Part shown: positions 10,202 to 21,080 of the stretch, piece after piece
Position numbering within the stretch: the stretch's first letter is position 1
Layout of the letters: every line of letters starts with the position of its first letter
Assembly (NCBI RefSeq): GCF_958295425.1
Contig: NC_081147.1
Span: 228,690 to 292,689, forward strand
Source: Solea solea
Taxonomy: Eukaryota; Chordata; Actinopteri; Pleuronectiformes; Soleidae
Direction of reading: 5' to 3'
DNA: 64,000 bases
Notes under the pieces: generated by a model
The model's database searches: none
What the model was told of the DNA's origin: nothing
What the model saw: the letters and a program-made list of their open reading frames with translations, nothing else
Made by a program: the position numbers and the translations under genes

Positions 10202-13200
10202 CCTCTGAAGTGTCTCTGTGTCTTCCGAGGTGTCTCTGAAGTGTCTCTGTGTCCTCAGTGTCCACTGATGACCCTGAAGAGGACATCAGTCCATACTGTG
10301 AGACGGTTTTTCACAGCAGAAGAACCGTCTCTGAGGTCAGACATGTTGGATTATAATCCCACAGGATTAACTCTGCACCTGTAATTAACAGAAAGATTGT
10401 TTTAATCTCCAGATTGACAGAAGAGGAGTGGAAGCAAGAGACATGAGGAAGGAAGAGTGGAAAGACGCAGAGGATCATGGGTAAAAAGTAACCATGGTAT
10501 ACATTTGAACTTTTAGTTATATATACTTATAATAATGTCCACACTGTCTCCTTCTTCTTCGCCCCATCTCTGTCTCCTTCTTTGTCTTCGTCCCCGTCTC
10601 TGTTTCCTTCTTTGTCTTCGCCCCGTCTCTGTCTTTGTCTTCGCTCCGCCTGTCTCCTTCTTTGTCTTCGTCCCCGTCTCTGTCTCCTTCTTTGTCTTCG
10701 CCCCGTCTCTGTCTTTGTCTTCGCTCTGTCTGTCTCCTTCTTTGTCTTCAGTCAGAAGTTGTCGTGGACAAAGCGTCTGTCTCAGGCTCTTCACTCTGGA
10801 GATTCTCAGGGCTACAGCACCGTTGGCGAAGCCCCGCCCCCTCTACATGGACTGTCCCTGCCCCCCCACGAGACGGACGACGACTTGACCATTTCCCCCT
10901 ACGCCAGCTACACCTCCCTGACCGAGAGAGCCCCGCCCATCATCAGTGGCTGGCTGGACAAACTGTCTCCACAAGGGTGCGTTTAATTTTAACACCTGCT
11001 TCTTGTTTAGTGGTCTTTGATACAGTTTTAGTGTTCCTTGAACATTTTTAATTCATCCTTGAACGGTTTTAAGTGGTCCTTGAAACAGTTTTAGTGGTCC
11101 TTGAACAGCTTTAATTCATCCTTGAACAGTTTAAAGTGGTCTTTGAAACAGTTTTAGTGGTCCTTGAAACAGTTTTAGTGGTCCTTGAAACAGTTTTAGT
11201 GGTCCTTGAACAGCTTTAATTCATCCTTGAACAGCTTTAATTCATCCTTGAACAGCTTTAAGTGGTCCTTGAAACAGGTTTAGTGGTCCTGGAAAACGGT
11301 TTTGAGTTGTCATAGAACTGTTTTAATGTACTTGATGTTAAACTCCGCCCATTTTCTTGAAGTTTTGTTTTAGGAAGTTACACACATCAGTGACACGTGT
11401 GTGTGTGTGTGTGTGTGTGTCTATGTGTGTCTGAGTGTGTATGTATCAGGACTCCTCTCTTGCTGCGTCTCCTCCTCTCTGCTCCTCCCTGTGTCTCCTC
11501 CCTCCTCAGAAGCTTCCTCTGTTTCGTCACCTTCTTCTCTTCCTTTTCATCCTTTACTGGGTTTGTGTTTGTCTTCACTTCTTATAATTCTCTCGTTGAC
11601 TCCCTCGTTGATTCGTTGACTCCCTCGTTGATTCGTTGACTCCCTCGTTGATTCGTTGACTCCCTTGTTGATTCGTTGACTCTCTCGTTGACTCTCTCGT
11701 TGATTCATTGACTCTCTCGTTGACTCCCTTGTTGATTAATTGACTCTCTCGTTGACTCCCTCGTATCGTTGACTCTCTCGTTGACTCCCTTGTTGATTCA
11801 TTGACTCTCTCGTTGACTCCCTCGTTGTATCGTTGACTCTCTCGTTGACTCCCTTGTTGATTCATTGACTCTCTCGTTGACTCCCTCGTTTTATCGTTGA
11901 CTCCCTCGTTGACTCCCTCGTTGACTCCCTCGTTGATTCGTTGGCACTCTCGTTGACTCCCTCATTGACTCCCTCGTTGACTCCCTTGTTGATTCGTTGA
12001 CTCCCTCGTTGATTCGTTGACTCCCTTGCTGACTCCCTCGTTGACTCCCCCGTTGATTCGTTGACTCTCTCATTGACTCCCTCGTTGATTCGTTGACTCC
12101 CTTGCTGACTCCCTCGTTGACTCCCTCGTTGATTCGTTGACTCTCTCGTTGACTCCCTCGTTGATTCGTTGACCCTCTCGTTGACTCCCTCGTTGACTCC
12201 CTCGTTGACTCTGATGGTCTTTGTTTTTCAGAAACTATGTTTTTCAGAAACGCTTGGTGAAGTTTGACGGGAAAAACCTGATGTACTTTGGCAGCGAGAA
12301 GGTGATTAAGTTTTTAATTCAACCATTGAATACAGATTTGATTCATATTGATGTTTATAACGTTGACTTTTTCCCTTTCCCGTGTTTCAGGATGTTTATC
12401 CTAAAGGAGTCATCCCATTGGCAGCCATCCAGATGTCCCGCCCCTCCAAAGACAACAAGTTTGAAGTAGTGACGAGTCAGCGGATCTTTGTGTTCCGGGC
12501 TGAAAATGAAGGTAAATGACGTCATCAGTCACATGAGCCGTCCTCTCCCCAGCAGGTCATGTGACCGGGCTTCACTGAACCGGGTCTGCTGTGTGGTTTC
12601 AGTGCTGCGGCGCCGCTGGGTCTCCACTCTGCAGGAACACGTCAGGGATCAGCTGGTGTTCGGACGCCGGCGTTTCGGTCCCGGGTCTCACTGTCAGAAA
12701 CACGGCGCCCTCGAGCTGAAGGGAACTAAGTCCAAAGTCTACGTCGCTATAAACACGGATCAGATATGGATCCACAAGAGCGAGCAGGTGAGACGGGAGG
12801 TGGTTTTATGAGCCACCAGGGGGCAGCAGCACGTCATGACTCTTTGTTTGTGCTACTGTAGTGTTTTCGGAACGGAATAGGAATCACGGTGATCGAGGCT
12901 CGCGGTTCCACCATCAGAGACGGAAAACACAAGAGCTTTGACCTCATCACGCCGTTCAAAAGCTTCAGGTAACAAACAATGACCTGTGTGTCGTTAAATG
13001 GCTTAAACCACGCCCTCACACTCTGTCCCGCCCCCTTAGCTTCAACGCAGAGTCTGATCGTGAGAAGCGGGACTGGATGGAGGCACTGCAGGAGTCCATC
13101 GCAGAGACGCTGTCTGACTACGAGGTGGCCGAGAAGATCTGGTCCAACCGATCAAACCGGACCTGTGCCGACTGTAAGGCCCCGAACCCGGACTGGGCAT

Positions 13201-16023
13201 CCATCAACCTGTGTGTGGTCATCTGCAAGAACTGTGCAGGTAGGACCGGGTCAAAGGTCATGGGTCAGTCATGTCTCCTCCTTGTCAATCAATGACTCTA
13301 TGTTCTTCCAGCCAAACCTGGTCCACATTCTATTCCACACCAGTCCAGTAGGTGGTGCAATAAGGTTGTTTTAAATCAGGTAGAGGCGTGTTCTTGTACT
13401 TCCTGTTACCATCAATTAGCAGCTCAAGAATGTGCGTTGCGCTCTACCTGATTTAAAACAACCTTATAACAACTCTACTGGACTGCGACGTTTTAACAGT
13501 GACATCTATCGTACGAGCCAAATAATGAGCTGTTCTTCTTCTACAGCTCATTATTTGGCAGCCGGTCTATTCAATGATGAATAGAACAGCTCATTATTTG
13601 GCAGTCGGTCTCTTCATTGATGAATAGAACAGCTCATTTTTTGGCAGTCGGTCTCTTCATTGATGAATAGAACAGCTCATCATTTGGCAGTCGGTCTCTT
13701 CATTGATGAATAGAACAGCTCATTACTTGGCAGTCGGTCTCTTCATTGATGAATAGAACAGCTCATCATTTGGCAGTCGGTCTCTTCATTGATGAATAGA
13801 ACAGCTCATTACTTGGCAGTCGGTCTCTTCATCGATGAATAGAACAGCTCATCATTTGGCAGTCGGTCTCTTCATCGATGAATAGAACAGCTCATCATTT
13901 GGCAGTCGGTCTCTTCATCGATGAATAGAACAGCTCATCATTTGGCAGTCGGTCTCTTCATTGATGAATAGAACAGCTCATTATTTGGCAGTCGGTCTCT
14001 TCATTGATGAATAGAACAGCTCATTTTTTGACAGTCGGTCTCTTCATTGATGAATAGAACAGCTCATCATTTGGCAGTCGGTCTCTTCATTGATGAATAG
14101 AACAGCTCATTTTTTGGCAGTCGGCCTCTTCATTGATGAATAGAACAGCTCATCATTTGGCAGTCGGTCTCTTCATTGATGAATAGAACAGCTCATCATT
14201 TGGCAGTCGGTCTCTTCATTGATGAATAGAACAGCTCATCATTTGGCAGTCGGTCTCTTCATTGATGAATAGAACAGCTCATTTTTTGGCAGTCGGTCTC
14301 TTCATTGATGAATAGAACAGCTCATCATTTGGCAGTCGGTCTCTTCATTGATGAATAGAACAGCTCATCATTTGGCAGTCGGTCTCTTCATTGATGAATA
14401 GAACAGCTCATTATTGGGCAGCCGGTCTATTCATTGATGAATAGAACAGCTCATCATTTGGCAGTCGGTCTCTTCATTGATGAATAGAACAGCTCATTAT
14501 TTGGCAGTCGGTCTCTTCATTGATGAATAGAACAGCTCATTATTTGGCAGTCGGTCTCTTAATTGATACATAGGACAGCTCATTATTTGGCAGTCGGTCT
14601 CAAAAATGATTAATAGGACAGCTCATTATTTGGCAGTCGGTATCTTAATTGATGAATAGGACAGCTCATTATTTGGCAGTCGGTCTATTCTTCTAAAATC
14701 TACTGCTTTAAGAGAAGAAACTGACTCTGTGTGTGTGTGTGTGTGTCTCAGGACAGCACAGAAGTCTGGGGACGATGGTCTCTAAAGTCCAGAGTCTGAA
14801 GTTGGACACCAGTGTGTGGAGTAACGAGATTGTCCAGGTGAGACGAGAACAGCTGAGTGTCCACCTGTAACTTCCTGTTTACTTTCACTTCCTGTTTGTG
14901 TAAACAACAGATGGTAATGCAAATAAATGAATGGATGATTTGCAGCTGTTCATCATGCTCGGTAACGACCGGGCCAACGACTTCTGGGCGCCGCGTCTGT
15001 CGCCCTCAGACGAGATGGACTGCGACGCGTCGCCTGAACAGCGGCGGGAGTTCATCACACAGAAGTACAGAGAGGGAAGGCTCCGCCTCCCTCACCCTGC
15101 GTTCAGCAGCCAGGAACAGCTGCTCAAGGTCTGATAGGTCCACAGCAGCGATGACATCACAGCGGTCACGTGACCCACAGTAACACGCGTGTTTCCACAC
15201 AGGTGTTGTGTTCGGCCGTTTCTGAACAGACGCTTCTGAAAACTGTCACTCACATTTTCTCGGAGGCGGAGTCAGCTCGTCTCACCAACGACTTTGATTC
15301 CACCCAACAGCACCACCAGGTGTTGGATCACTGCACTGCATCAGGTCTGAACTCCACTGTTAGCATGTTAGCATAGTGTGTGTGTGTGTGTGTTCTGTCA
15401 TAAACACTGACCTTGTCGGGACCAGTAGAGACCAAAACCTGGTCCTAATGAGGCAGAACCTCATTTACGAGGAACTGGTTTAGTTTAGGACTAAGATTTG
15501 AATTGTGGTTATGGTTAAGGTTAGTGTTAGTCATTAACTGGTTAGGGTTAAGGTTAGTGTTAGTCATTAACTGGTTATGGTGAAGGTTAGTGATAGTCAT
15601 TAACTGTTATGGTGAAGGTTATCGTTAGTCGTTAACTGGTTATGGTTAAGGTTAGTGTTAGTCATTAACTGGTTATGGTTAAGGTCAGTGTTAGTCGTTA
15701 ACTGGTTATGGTTATGGTTAGTGTTAGTCGTTAACTGGTTATGGTGAAGGTTAGTGTTAGTCGTTAACTGGTTAGGGTTAAGGTCAGTGTTAGTCATTAA
15801 CTGGTTATGGTGAAGGTCAGTGTTAGTCATTAACTGGTTATGGTTAAGGTTAGTTAGTGATGAGACTTTGTTTAGTCTTTTTAAATGACTGGACATCAAT
15901 GCGTCCTGTCTGTCTGTGTGTGTCTGTGTGTGTGTGTGTGTGTCTGTCTGTCTGTGTGTGTGTGTTTGTCTGTGTGTGTGTGAGTCTGTGTGTTGTGTGT
16001 GTGTGTGTGTGTGTGTCTGTCCT

Positions 16024-16054
<31 letters not shown>

Positions 16055-16300
16055 GGTCTGTCTGTGTCTGTGTCTGTGTCTCTGTGTGTGTGTGTGTCTG
16101 TGTGTGTGTGTGTGTCTGTGTGTCTGTCTGTCTGTGTGTGTTTGTCTGTGTCTGTGTGTGTGTGTGTGTGTTGTGTGAGTGAGTCTGTCTGTGTCTGTGT
16201 GTGTGTGTGTGTGTGTGTGGGTCTGTCTGTGTCTGTGTCTGTGTCTCTGTGTGTGTGTGTGTCCTGTGTGTGTGTGTGTGTGTGTCTCCTCAGACCCTGG
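7529..16300 (+). CDS. arap1: ARAP1 (ArfGAP with RhoGAP, ankyrin-like and PH domains 1), N-terminal part
   Basis: Coding exons: 7529-7590, 8373-9293, 10123-10163, 10259-10335, 10413-10480, 10752-10976, 12232-12301, 12391-12511, 12603-12787, 12862-12968, 13040-13239, 14752-14837, 14946-15128, 15203-15344 (end uncertain), and probably 16294 into the N run. Phases agree throughout, giving about 829 residues. Order: SAM, a long proline/serine-rich linker, PH1, PH2, ArfGAP. This is the ARAP1 domain order. ARAP1 is a PtdIns(3,4,5)P3-dependent GAP for Arf and Rho-family GTPases at the Golgi, plasma membrane and endosomes, affecting actin and EGFR traffic. The start ATG at 7529 has G at -3 and +4; an in-frame ATG at 7517 has weaker context. 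ARAP2/ARAP3 are less likely because of C-terminal similarity to ARAP1 and linkage to stard10. Confidence 0.93.
7600..8345 (+). repeat. Minisatellite of GATGATG/GGTGAAGATG units in arap1 intron
   Basis: About 750 bp made of gatgatgatggtgaa, gatgctggtgaa and close variants, strand-asymmetric in purines. Long frames on both strands (Asp/Gly/Glu-rich, Met-rich or His/Ser-rich) are by-products of the trinucleotide repeat. It fills the intron between the SAM exons. Confidence 0.92.
9310..10075 (+). repeat. About 35-40 copies of a 17-20 bp unit carrying TGACTCAGCA
   Basis: Units are of the form catctctacacatgactcag with shorter forms lacking two to three bases. Nearly all carry TGACTCAGCA or TGAGTCAGCA, an AP-1 core extended to the NF-E2/MARE half-site (complement TGCTGAGTCA). 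The array fills the arap1 intron between exons ending 9293 and starting 10123. Confidence 0.92.
10123..10480 (+). CDS. arap1: ARAP1 linker exons 3-5
   Basis: Three short exons, 10123-10163, 10259-10335 and 10413-10480, keep the frame (phases 2, 1, 0, 2). They encode a polar, acidic linker including [15 protein letters not shown] and [17 protein letters not shown]. No domain is recognised here; the equivalent region in the family is poorly conserved, so these exon calls rest on splice sites and frame only. Confidence 0.65.
10545..10751 (+). repeat. Pyrimidine-rich array ending at an arap1 splice acceptor
   Basis: Repeated tctccttctttgtcttcg blocks. The final block reads tttgtcttcAG and is the acceptor of the exon starting at 10752; the other blocks read tttgtcttcG, one base short of an AG. 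Confidence 0.88.
10752..12787 (+). CDS. arap1: ARAP1 PH1 domain exons
   Basis: Exons 10752-10976, 12232-12301, 12391-12511 and the start of 12603-12787. After [17 protein letters not shown] comes the PH1 strand [20 protein letters not shown], then [42 protein letters not shown] and the C-terminal helix [13 protein letters not shown] with its invariant Trp. In ARAP1 the tandem N-terminal PH domains bind PtdIns(3,4,5)P3 and drive membrane recruitment. The Lys/Arg residues in the first loop are present. Confidence 0.93.
11010..11300 (+). repeat. Minisatellite of gtggtccttgaaacagtttta units
   Basis: About 22-30-bp units with variants (ttaattcatccttgaacag, tttaagtggtccttgaaaca) in the arap1 intron inside the PH1 coding region. 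Confidence 0.85.
11580..12215 (+). repeat. Minisatellite of cgttgactccctcgttgatt units
   Basis: About 635 bp of units combining cgttgactccct, cgttgactctct and cgttgattcgttgact. It ends about 15 bp before the acceptor of the exon at 12232, so it supplies much of the region expected to contain the branch point. Confidence 0.92.
12603..13239 (+). CDS. arap1: ARAP1 PH2 domain and start of ArfGAP
   Basis: Exons 12603-12787, 12862-12968 and 13040-13239. PH2 runs from [17 protein letters not shown] through [18 protein letters not shown] and [17 protein letters not shown] to the helix [18 protein letters not shown]. It passes directly into the ArfGAP helix [20 protein letters not shown]. The zinc finger cysteines follow CX2CX16CX2C (CADC at the start, CKNC at the end). 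Confidence 0.94.
13040..15344 (+). CDS. arap1: ARAP1 ArfGAP catalytic domain
   Basis: Exons 13040-13239, 14752-14837, 14946-15128 and 15203-15344. The domain contains [37 protein letters not shown] and GNDRANDFW. The catalytic arginine of the CX4R motif (CAGQHR) is intact, so Arf GAP activity is expected. After the domain [15 protein letters not shown] and EQLLKVLCSAV lead toward the missing PH3. The donor at 15345 (gtctga) is weak and an alternative at 15320 exists. Confidence 0.92.
13341..13488. mobile_element. Short palindromic MITE-like element in the ArfGAP intron
   Basis: The left arm (cagtccagtagg, then ataaggttgttttaaatcag with gtagag) is repeated inverted at the right (ctctac, ctgatttaaaacaaccttat, then ctactggactg). 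About 38 bp per arm pairs around an 80-bp loop. No target duplication was established. Confidence 0.6.
13540..14690 (+). repeat. Minisatellite, 43-bp unit, about 26 copies
   Basis: The unit runs cagctcatcatttggcagtc then ggtctcttcattgatgaata then gaa. Copies differ mainly at tcatc/ttatt/tttttt and at single bases. The last three or four copies (from about 14555) are more diverged. It fills the arap1 intron between the two ArfGAP exons. Confidence 0.95.
15411..15480. repeat. Dispersed repeat (cttgtcgggaccagtagaga type)
   Basis: A similar sequence (gaccaaaacctggtc with flanks) recurs at about 62097-62150. I recall related g-t-c-c-rich segments as common in fish genomes but can name no family. 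Confidence 0.45.
15490..15855 (+). repeat. Minisatellite, 33-bp unit (gtgttagtcattaactggtt)
   Basis: About eleven copies of gttagtgttagtcattaact plus ggttatggttaag with small variants, in the arap1 intron after the exon ending 15344. Confidence 0.88.
15905..16293 (+). repeat. (GT)n / gtctgtgtgt tract leading to a splice acceptor
   Basis: About 390 bp of gtgtgtctg variants, ending in gtgtctcctcag at 16293. The seven bases that follow (accctgg) would begin the next arap1 exon. Confidence 0.85.
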
Positions 16301-16500
16301 NNNNNNNNNNNNNNNNNNNNNNNNNNNNNNNNNNNNNNNNNNNNNNNNNNNNNNNNNNNNNNNNNNNNNNNNNNNNNNNNNNNNNNNNNNNNNNNNNNNN
16401 NNNNNNNNNNNNNNNNNNNNNNNNNNNNNNNNNNNNNNNNNNNNNNNNNNNNNNNNNNNNNNNNNNNNNNNNNNNNNNNNNNNNNNNNNNNNNNNNNNNN
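16301..16500. other. Assembly gap (200 N)
   Basis: Exactly 200 unknown bases, a typical placeholder for a gap of unknown size. It starts seven bases into a likely arap1 exon and ends inside the 125-bp hairpin of the tandem array, so both edges are repeat-driven breakpoints. Confidence 0.98.
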
Positions 16501-18924
16501 GTTCTGAACGGGTTCGAGCCGACCCACGCGGGTCGCCGTGTGCCACGGCTCCCCGCGTGCCTCGCGCTCTCACCCGTTCATTCACCGCGCGCGGTACTAG
16601 TTATTTTCAGTACTAGTTATTTTCAGTACTAGTTATTTTCAGCGGCGTTCCCACGCATGTCGATCCAAATTTCGGGGGGATCGGGCAACGTATGGCAAAG
16701 TTATAGGGCACTTCCTGTTTAAAATGGCAGACTTCCTGTTCGGTCAAGTGCGTGTCCGTGAACGTGTTCAGGGAACTTCCCTTGTCTTACATATCAAGTT
16801 TTGTGCAGATCGGATAATCTTAGAGTTTACTTCCTGTTTCGGACATTCCACTTCCTGTTAGGAGGTCATCTCTTGCAGACATGCTCAGGACAGGTCCCTG
16901 GTGTCACATAAAAGGTTTCGTGCAAATCGGACAACGTACGGCAAAGTTAGAGGGCACTTCCTGTTTAAAATGGCCAACTTCCTGTTCGTCTCTGGAAACA
17001 TGTTCAGGAAAGGTCCCGTAACTCACATATCTAGTTTTGTGTCAATCGGACAATGTAAGACTTTACTTCCTGTTTCGGGTGTTCCACTTCCTGTAGGGAG
17101 GTGACCTTTTACGGACATGCTCAGGACAGGTCCCTGGTGTCACATATAAGGTTTTGTGCAGATCGGACAATGTACGGCAAAGTTAGAAGGCACTTCCTGT
17201 TCAAAATGGCCGACTTCCTGTTCGGTCAACGGCGTCTCCGTAAACATGTTCAGGGAAGGTCCGGTAACTCACATATCTAGTTTCGTGTCAATCGGACAAT
17301 GTAAGACTTTACTTCCTGTTTCGGGCGTTCCACTTCCTGTAGGGAGGTGACCTTTTACGGACATGTTGAGGAAGGGTCTGGGGTCCCACATACTAAGTTT
17401 CAAGTGGATACAACAATCCCTGTTGGAGCAGCATCAAAAACTATAAATGTAATTCTGTCTGCTGTCACCAGGGGGCGCTGTATTTGAAAATGAATATTTT
17501 CATATAGACGTGTTCAGGGCCGGACTGTCATCAATCCTTGCAAGTTTGGTTCAGATCGGACCAGGATTGGCAAAGTTGTAACAGTTTGTTTTTTTAGAAT
17601 TTTCTACCACCACCAGGAGGCGCTGTTTTCAAAATGTACCGTTTCAGCAACATAGTCGTCTTCAGCAACTAACCAGCATCAACTATAGCAAGTTTGGTTT
17701 GGATCAGACCTTCCATCACGAAGTTATAAGAGTTTCATTGTCTGTTAAGAAAAATTATTATTATCTCCAATTTTGGCGCCCCCTATCTCGTACGCCATAC
17801 AATATTTTAAAAAGCTTTTGATAACTTTTGATGCTCAACTCGTCCACATTGATCTCACCAAGTTTGAAGGTGATCGCACAAAAGCTCTAGGAGGAGATAA
17901 TTGAAATACAAGCTGTCATATTGTCTGCTGTCACCAGGGGGCGCTGTTTTCGAAATTTAATATTTTCATATAGACGTCTTTAGGGCCGGACTATCATCAA
18001 TCCTAGCAAGTTTGGTTCAGATCGGACCAGGATTCACGAAGTTGTAGCAGTTTGATTTTTTGTTCCAAAAATCCGACTTTGCGTCGTTGCCATGGCAACA
18101 CCGTTAAACGATTTGTCGTCATATTGATCACGCATCATCTACCATGTGTTTTGACTGTTGTCACCAATTTTGAGTGCGGTACGATTATCTGTGTAAAAGT
18201 TATTCCCGAAATCGTAAAAAAACTTTTTTTTTGTGTATTTTCTTTCACCACAAGGAGGCGCTGTTTTCAAACTTCACCGTTTTTTCATAGACGTCTTCAG
18301 CCATGGCCCATCATCAATCATAGCAAGTTTGGTTCGGATCGGACCTTCCATCGCAAAGTTATAAGAGTTTTATTTTTCTGATGCGAAACATCAGAATCAT
18401 CACGAACTTTGCCGCCCCCTATCTCGTGCGCCGTGCGACATTTGAAAAAACTTTTGATACCGTGAGCTCCTCAACTGGTCCACAGGGACCTCACCAAGTT
18501 TGAAGGTGATCGCACGAAAACTCTAGGAGGAGTTAGTTCAAATACCATTGCTGCGAATTCGCCAAAATCGCCCAAAAATGGCCAATCAACCCAAGATGGC
18601 GGATTTCCTGTTGGGTTTGGATCATGGTCATAATGTAATTTTTTCTTCATCCCGACCCACTACACATGTGTACCGAATTTCGGGCATGTGCGATAATTGT
18701 GTTGGTCATGGTGAATTTGGACAGGTGGCGCAGCACTTATTGGCCCCTCCCACATTCAATTTTTGACGCACATTCCCCGAACCTTTTTCAGACTTAAATT
18801 TACACCACGATTGATGCGGTCACAAAAATCTGTGAGTTTTGGGGTATGGGAAAGGCTTCAAAAAGGCGATTTACTTTAAGGAATAATAAGAATAATAATA
18901 ATAATAATAATAACTAGTACTGAA
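16501..18924 (+). repeat. Array unit 1 (truncated by gap), three subrepeats
   Basis: It starts inside the hairpin stem. Subrepeats begin near 16709, 16955 and 17191. CTCF-like CACCAGGGGGCGCT lies at 17466-17479 and 17932-17945; AAGATGGCGG lies at 18593-18602. It carries an extra tag tactagttattttcag copy after the hairpin. Confidence 0.9.
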
Positions 18925-19049
18925 AATAACTAGTACCGCGCGCGGTTCTGAACGGGTTCGAGCCGACCCACGCGGGTCGCCGTGTGCCACGGCTCCCCGC
19001 GTGCCTCGCGCTCTCACCCGTTCATTCACCGCGCGCGGTACTAGTTATT
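18925..19049. repeat. 125-bp GC-rich hairpin at a unit junction (best example)
   Basis: The left arm AATAACTAGTACCGCGCGCG and the right arm CGCGCGCGGTACTAGTTATT are perfect inverted repeats; the stem resumes with GAACGGGT against ACCCGTTC. The loop contains gacccacgcgggtc, itself a palindrome, and GGTTCGAGCC, close to an RNA polymerase III B box. Other copies: 16501-16614 (partial), 21081-21205, 23481-23605, 26128-26252 and 28666-28790. Confidence 0.9.
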
Positions 19050-21080
19050 TTCAGTACTAGTTATTTTCAGCGGCGTCCCCGTGCATGTCGATCCAAATTT
19101 CGGGGGGGATCGCGGCAACGTATGGCAAAGTTATAGGGCACTTCCTGTTTAAAATGGCCGACTTCCTGTTCGGTCAAATGCGCGTCCGTAAACGTGTTCA
19201 GGGAACTTCCCTTGTCTTACATATCAAGTTTTGTTCAGATCGGACAATCTTAGAGTTTACTTCCTGTTTCGGGCGTTCCACTTCCTGTAGGGAGGTGACC
19301 TTTTACGGACATGCTCAGGACAGGTCCCTGGTGTCACATATAAGATTTTGTGCAAATCGGACAACGTACGGCAAAGTTAGAGGGCACTTCCTGTTTAAAA
19401 TGGCCGACTTCCTGTTCGTCTCCGGAAACATGTTCAGGGAAGGTCCCGTAACTCACATATCTAGTTTCGTGTCAATCGGACAATGTAAGACTTTACTTCC
19501 TGTTTCGGGCGTTCCACTTCCTGTAGGGAGGTGACCTTTTACGGACATGTTGAGGAAGGGTCTGGGGTCCCACATACTAAGTTTCAAGTGGATACAACAA
19601 TCCCTGTTGGAGCAGCATCAAAAACTATAAATGTAATTCTGTCTGCTGTCACCAGGGGGCGCTGTATTTGAAAATGAATATTTTCATATAGACGTGTTCA
19701 GGGCCAGACTGTCATCAATCCTTGCAAGTTTGGTTCAGATTGGACCAGGATTGGCAAAGTTGTAACAGTTTGTTTTTTTAGAATTTTCTACCACCACCAG
19801 GAGGCGCTGTTTTCAAAATGTACCGTTTCAGCAACATAGTCGTCTTCAGCAACTAACCATCATCAACTATAGCAAGTTTGGTTGGGATCAGACCTTCCAT
19901 CGCGAAGTTATAAGAGTTTCATTGTCTGTTCTGAAAAATTATTATTATCTCCAATTTTGGCGCCCCCTATCTCGTACGCCATACAATATTTTAAAAAGCT
20001 TTTGATAACTTTTGATGCTCAACTCGTCCACATTGATCTCACCAAGTTTGAAGGTGATCGCACAAAAGCTCTAGGAGGAGATAATTGAAATACCAGCTGT
20101 CATATTGTCTGCTGTCACCAGGGGGCGCTGTTTTCGAAATTGAATATTTTCATATAGACGTCTTTAGGGCCGGACTATCATCAATCCTAGCAAGTTTGAG
20201 TCAGATCGGACCAGGATTCGCGAAGTTGTAGCAGTTTGATTTTTTGTCCCAAAAATCCGACTTTCCGTCGTTGCCATGGCAACACCGTTAAACTATTTGT
20301 CGTCATATTGATCACGCATCATCTACCATGTGTTTTGACTGTTGTCACCAATTTTGAGTATGGTACGATTATCTGTGTAAAAGTTATTCCCGAAATCGTA
20401 AAAAAACTTTTTTTTGGTGTATTTTCTTTCACCACAAGGAGGCGCTGTTTTCAAATTTCACCGTTTTTTCATAGACGTCTTCAGCCATGGCCCATCATCA
20501 ATGGTAGCAAGTTTGGTTCGGATCGGACCTTCCATCGCAAAGTTATAAGAGTTTTAATTTTCTGATGCGAAACATCAGAATCATCACGAACTTTGCCGCC
20601 CCCTATCTCGTGCGCCGTGCGACATTTGAAAAAACATTTGATACCGTGAGCTCCTCAACTGGTCCACAGGGACCTCACCAAGTTTGAAGGTGATCGCACG
20701 AAAACTCTAGGAGGAGTTAGTTCAAATACCATTGCTGCGAATTCGCCAAAATCGCCAAAAAATCGCCAATCAACCCAAGATGGCGGATTTCCTGTTGGGT
20801 TTGGATCATGGTCATAATGTAATTTTTTCTTCATCCTGACCCACTACACATGTGTACCGAATTTCATGCATGTGCGATATTTGTGTTGGTCATGGTGAAT
20901 TTGGACAGGTGGCGCCGCACTTATTGGCCCCTCCCACATTCAATTTTCGACGCACATTCCCCGAACCTTTTTCAGACGTAAATTTACACCAGGATTGATG
21001 CGGTCACAAAAATTGGTGAGTTTTGGGGTATGGGAAAGGCCTCAAAAAGGCAATTCATTTGGGGGAATAATAAGAATAAA
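18925..21080 (+). repeat. Array unit 2 (shortest, two subrepeats)
   Basis: 2156 bp. Subrepeats near 19139 and 19385. CTCF-like sites at 19650-19663 and 20116-20129. Confidence 0.9.

Noticed and set aside
18955..18964. tRNA gene or tRNA-derived SINE based on GGTTCGAGCC
   Set aside because: A B-box-like decamer alone is present. No A box at the right distance and no cloverleaf; the sequence is explained by the hairpin.
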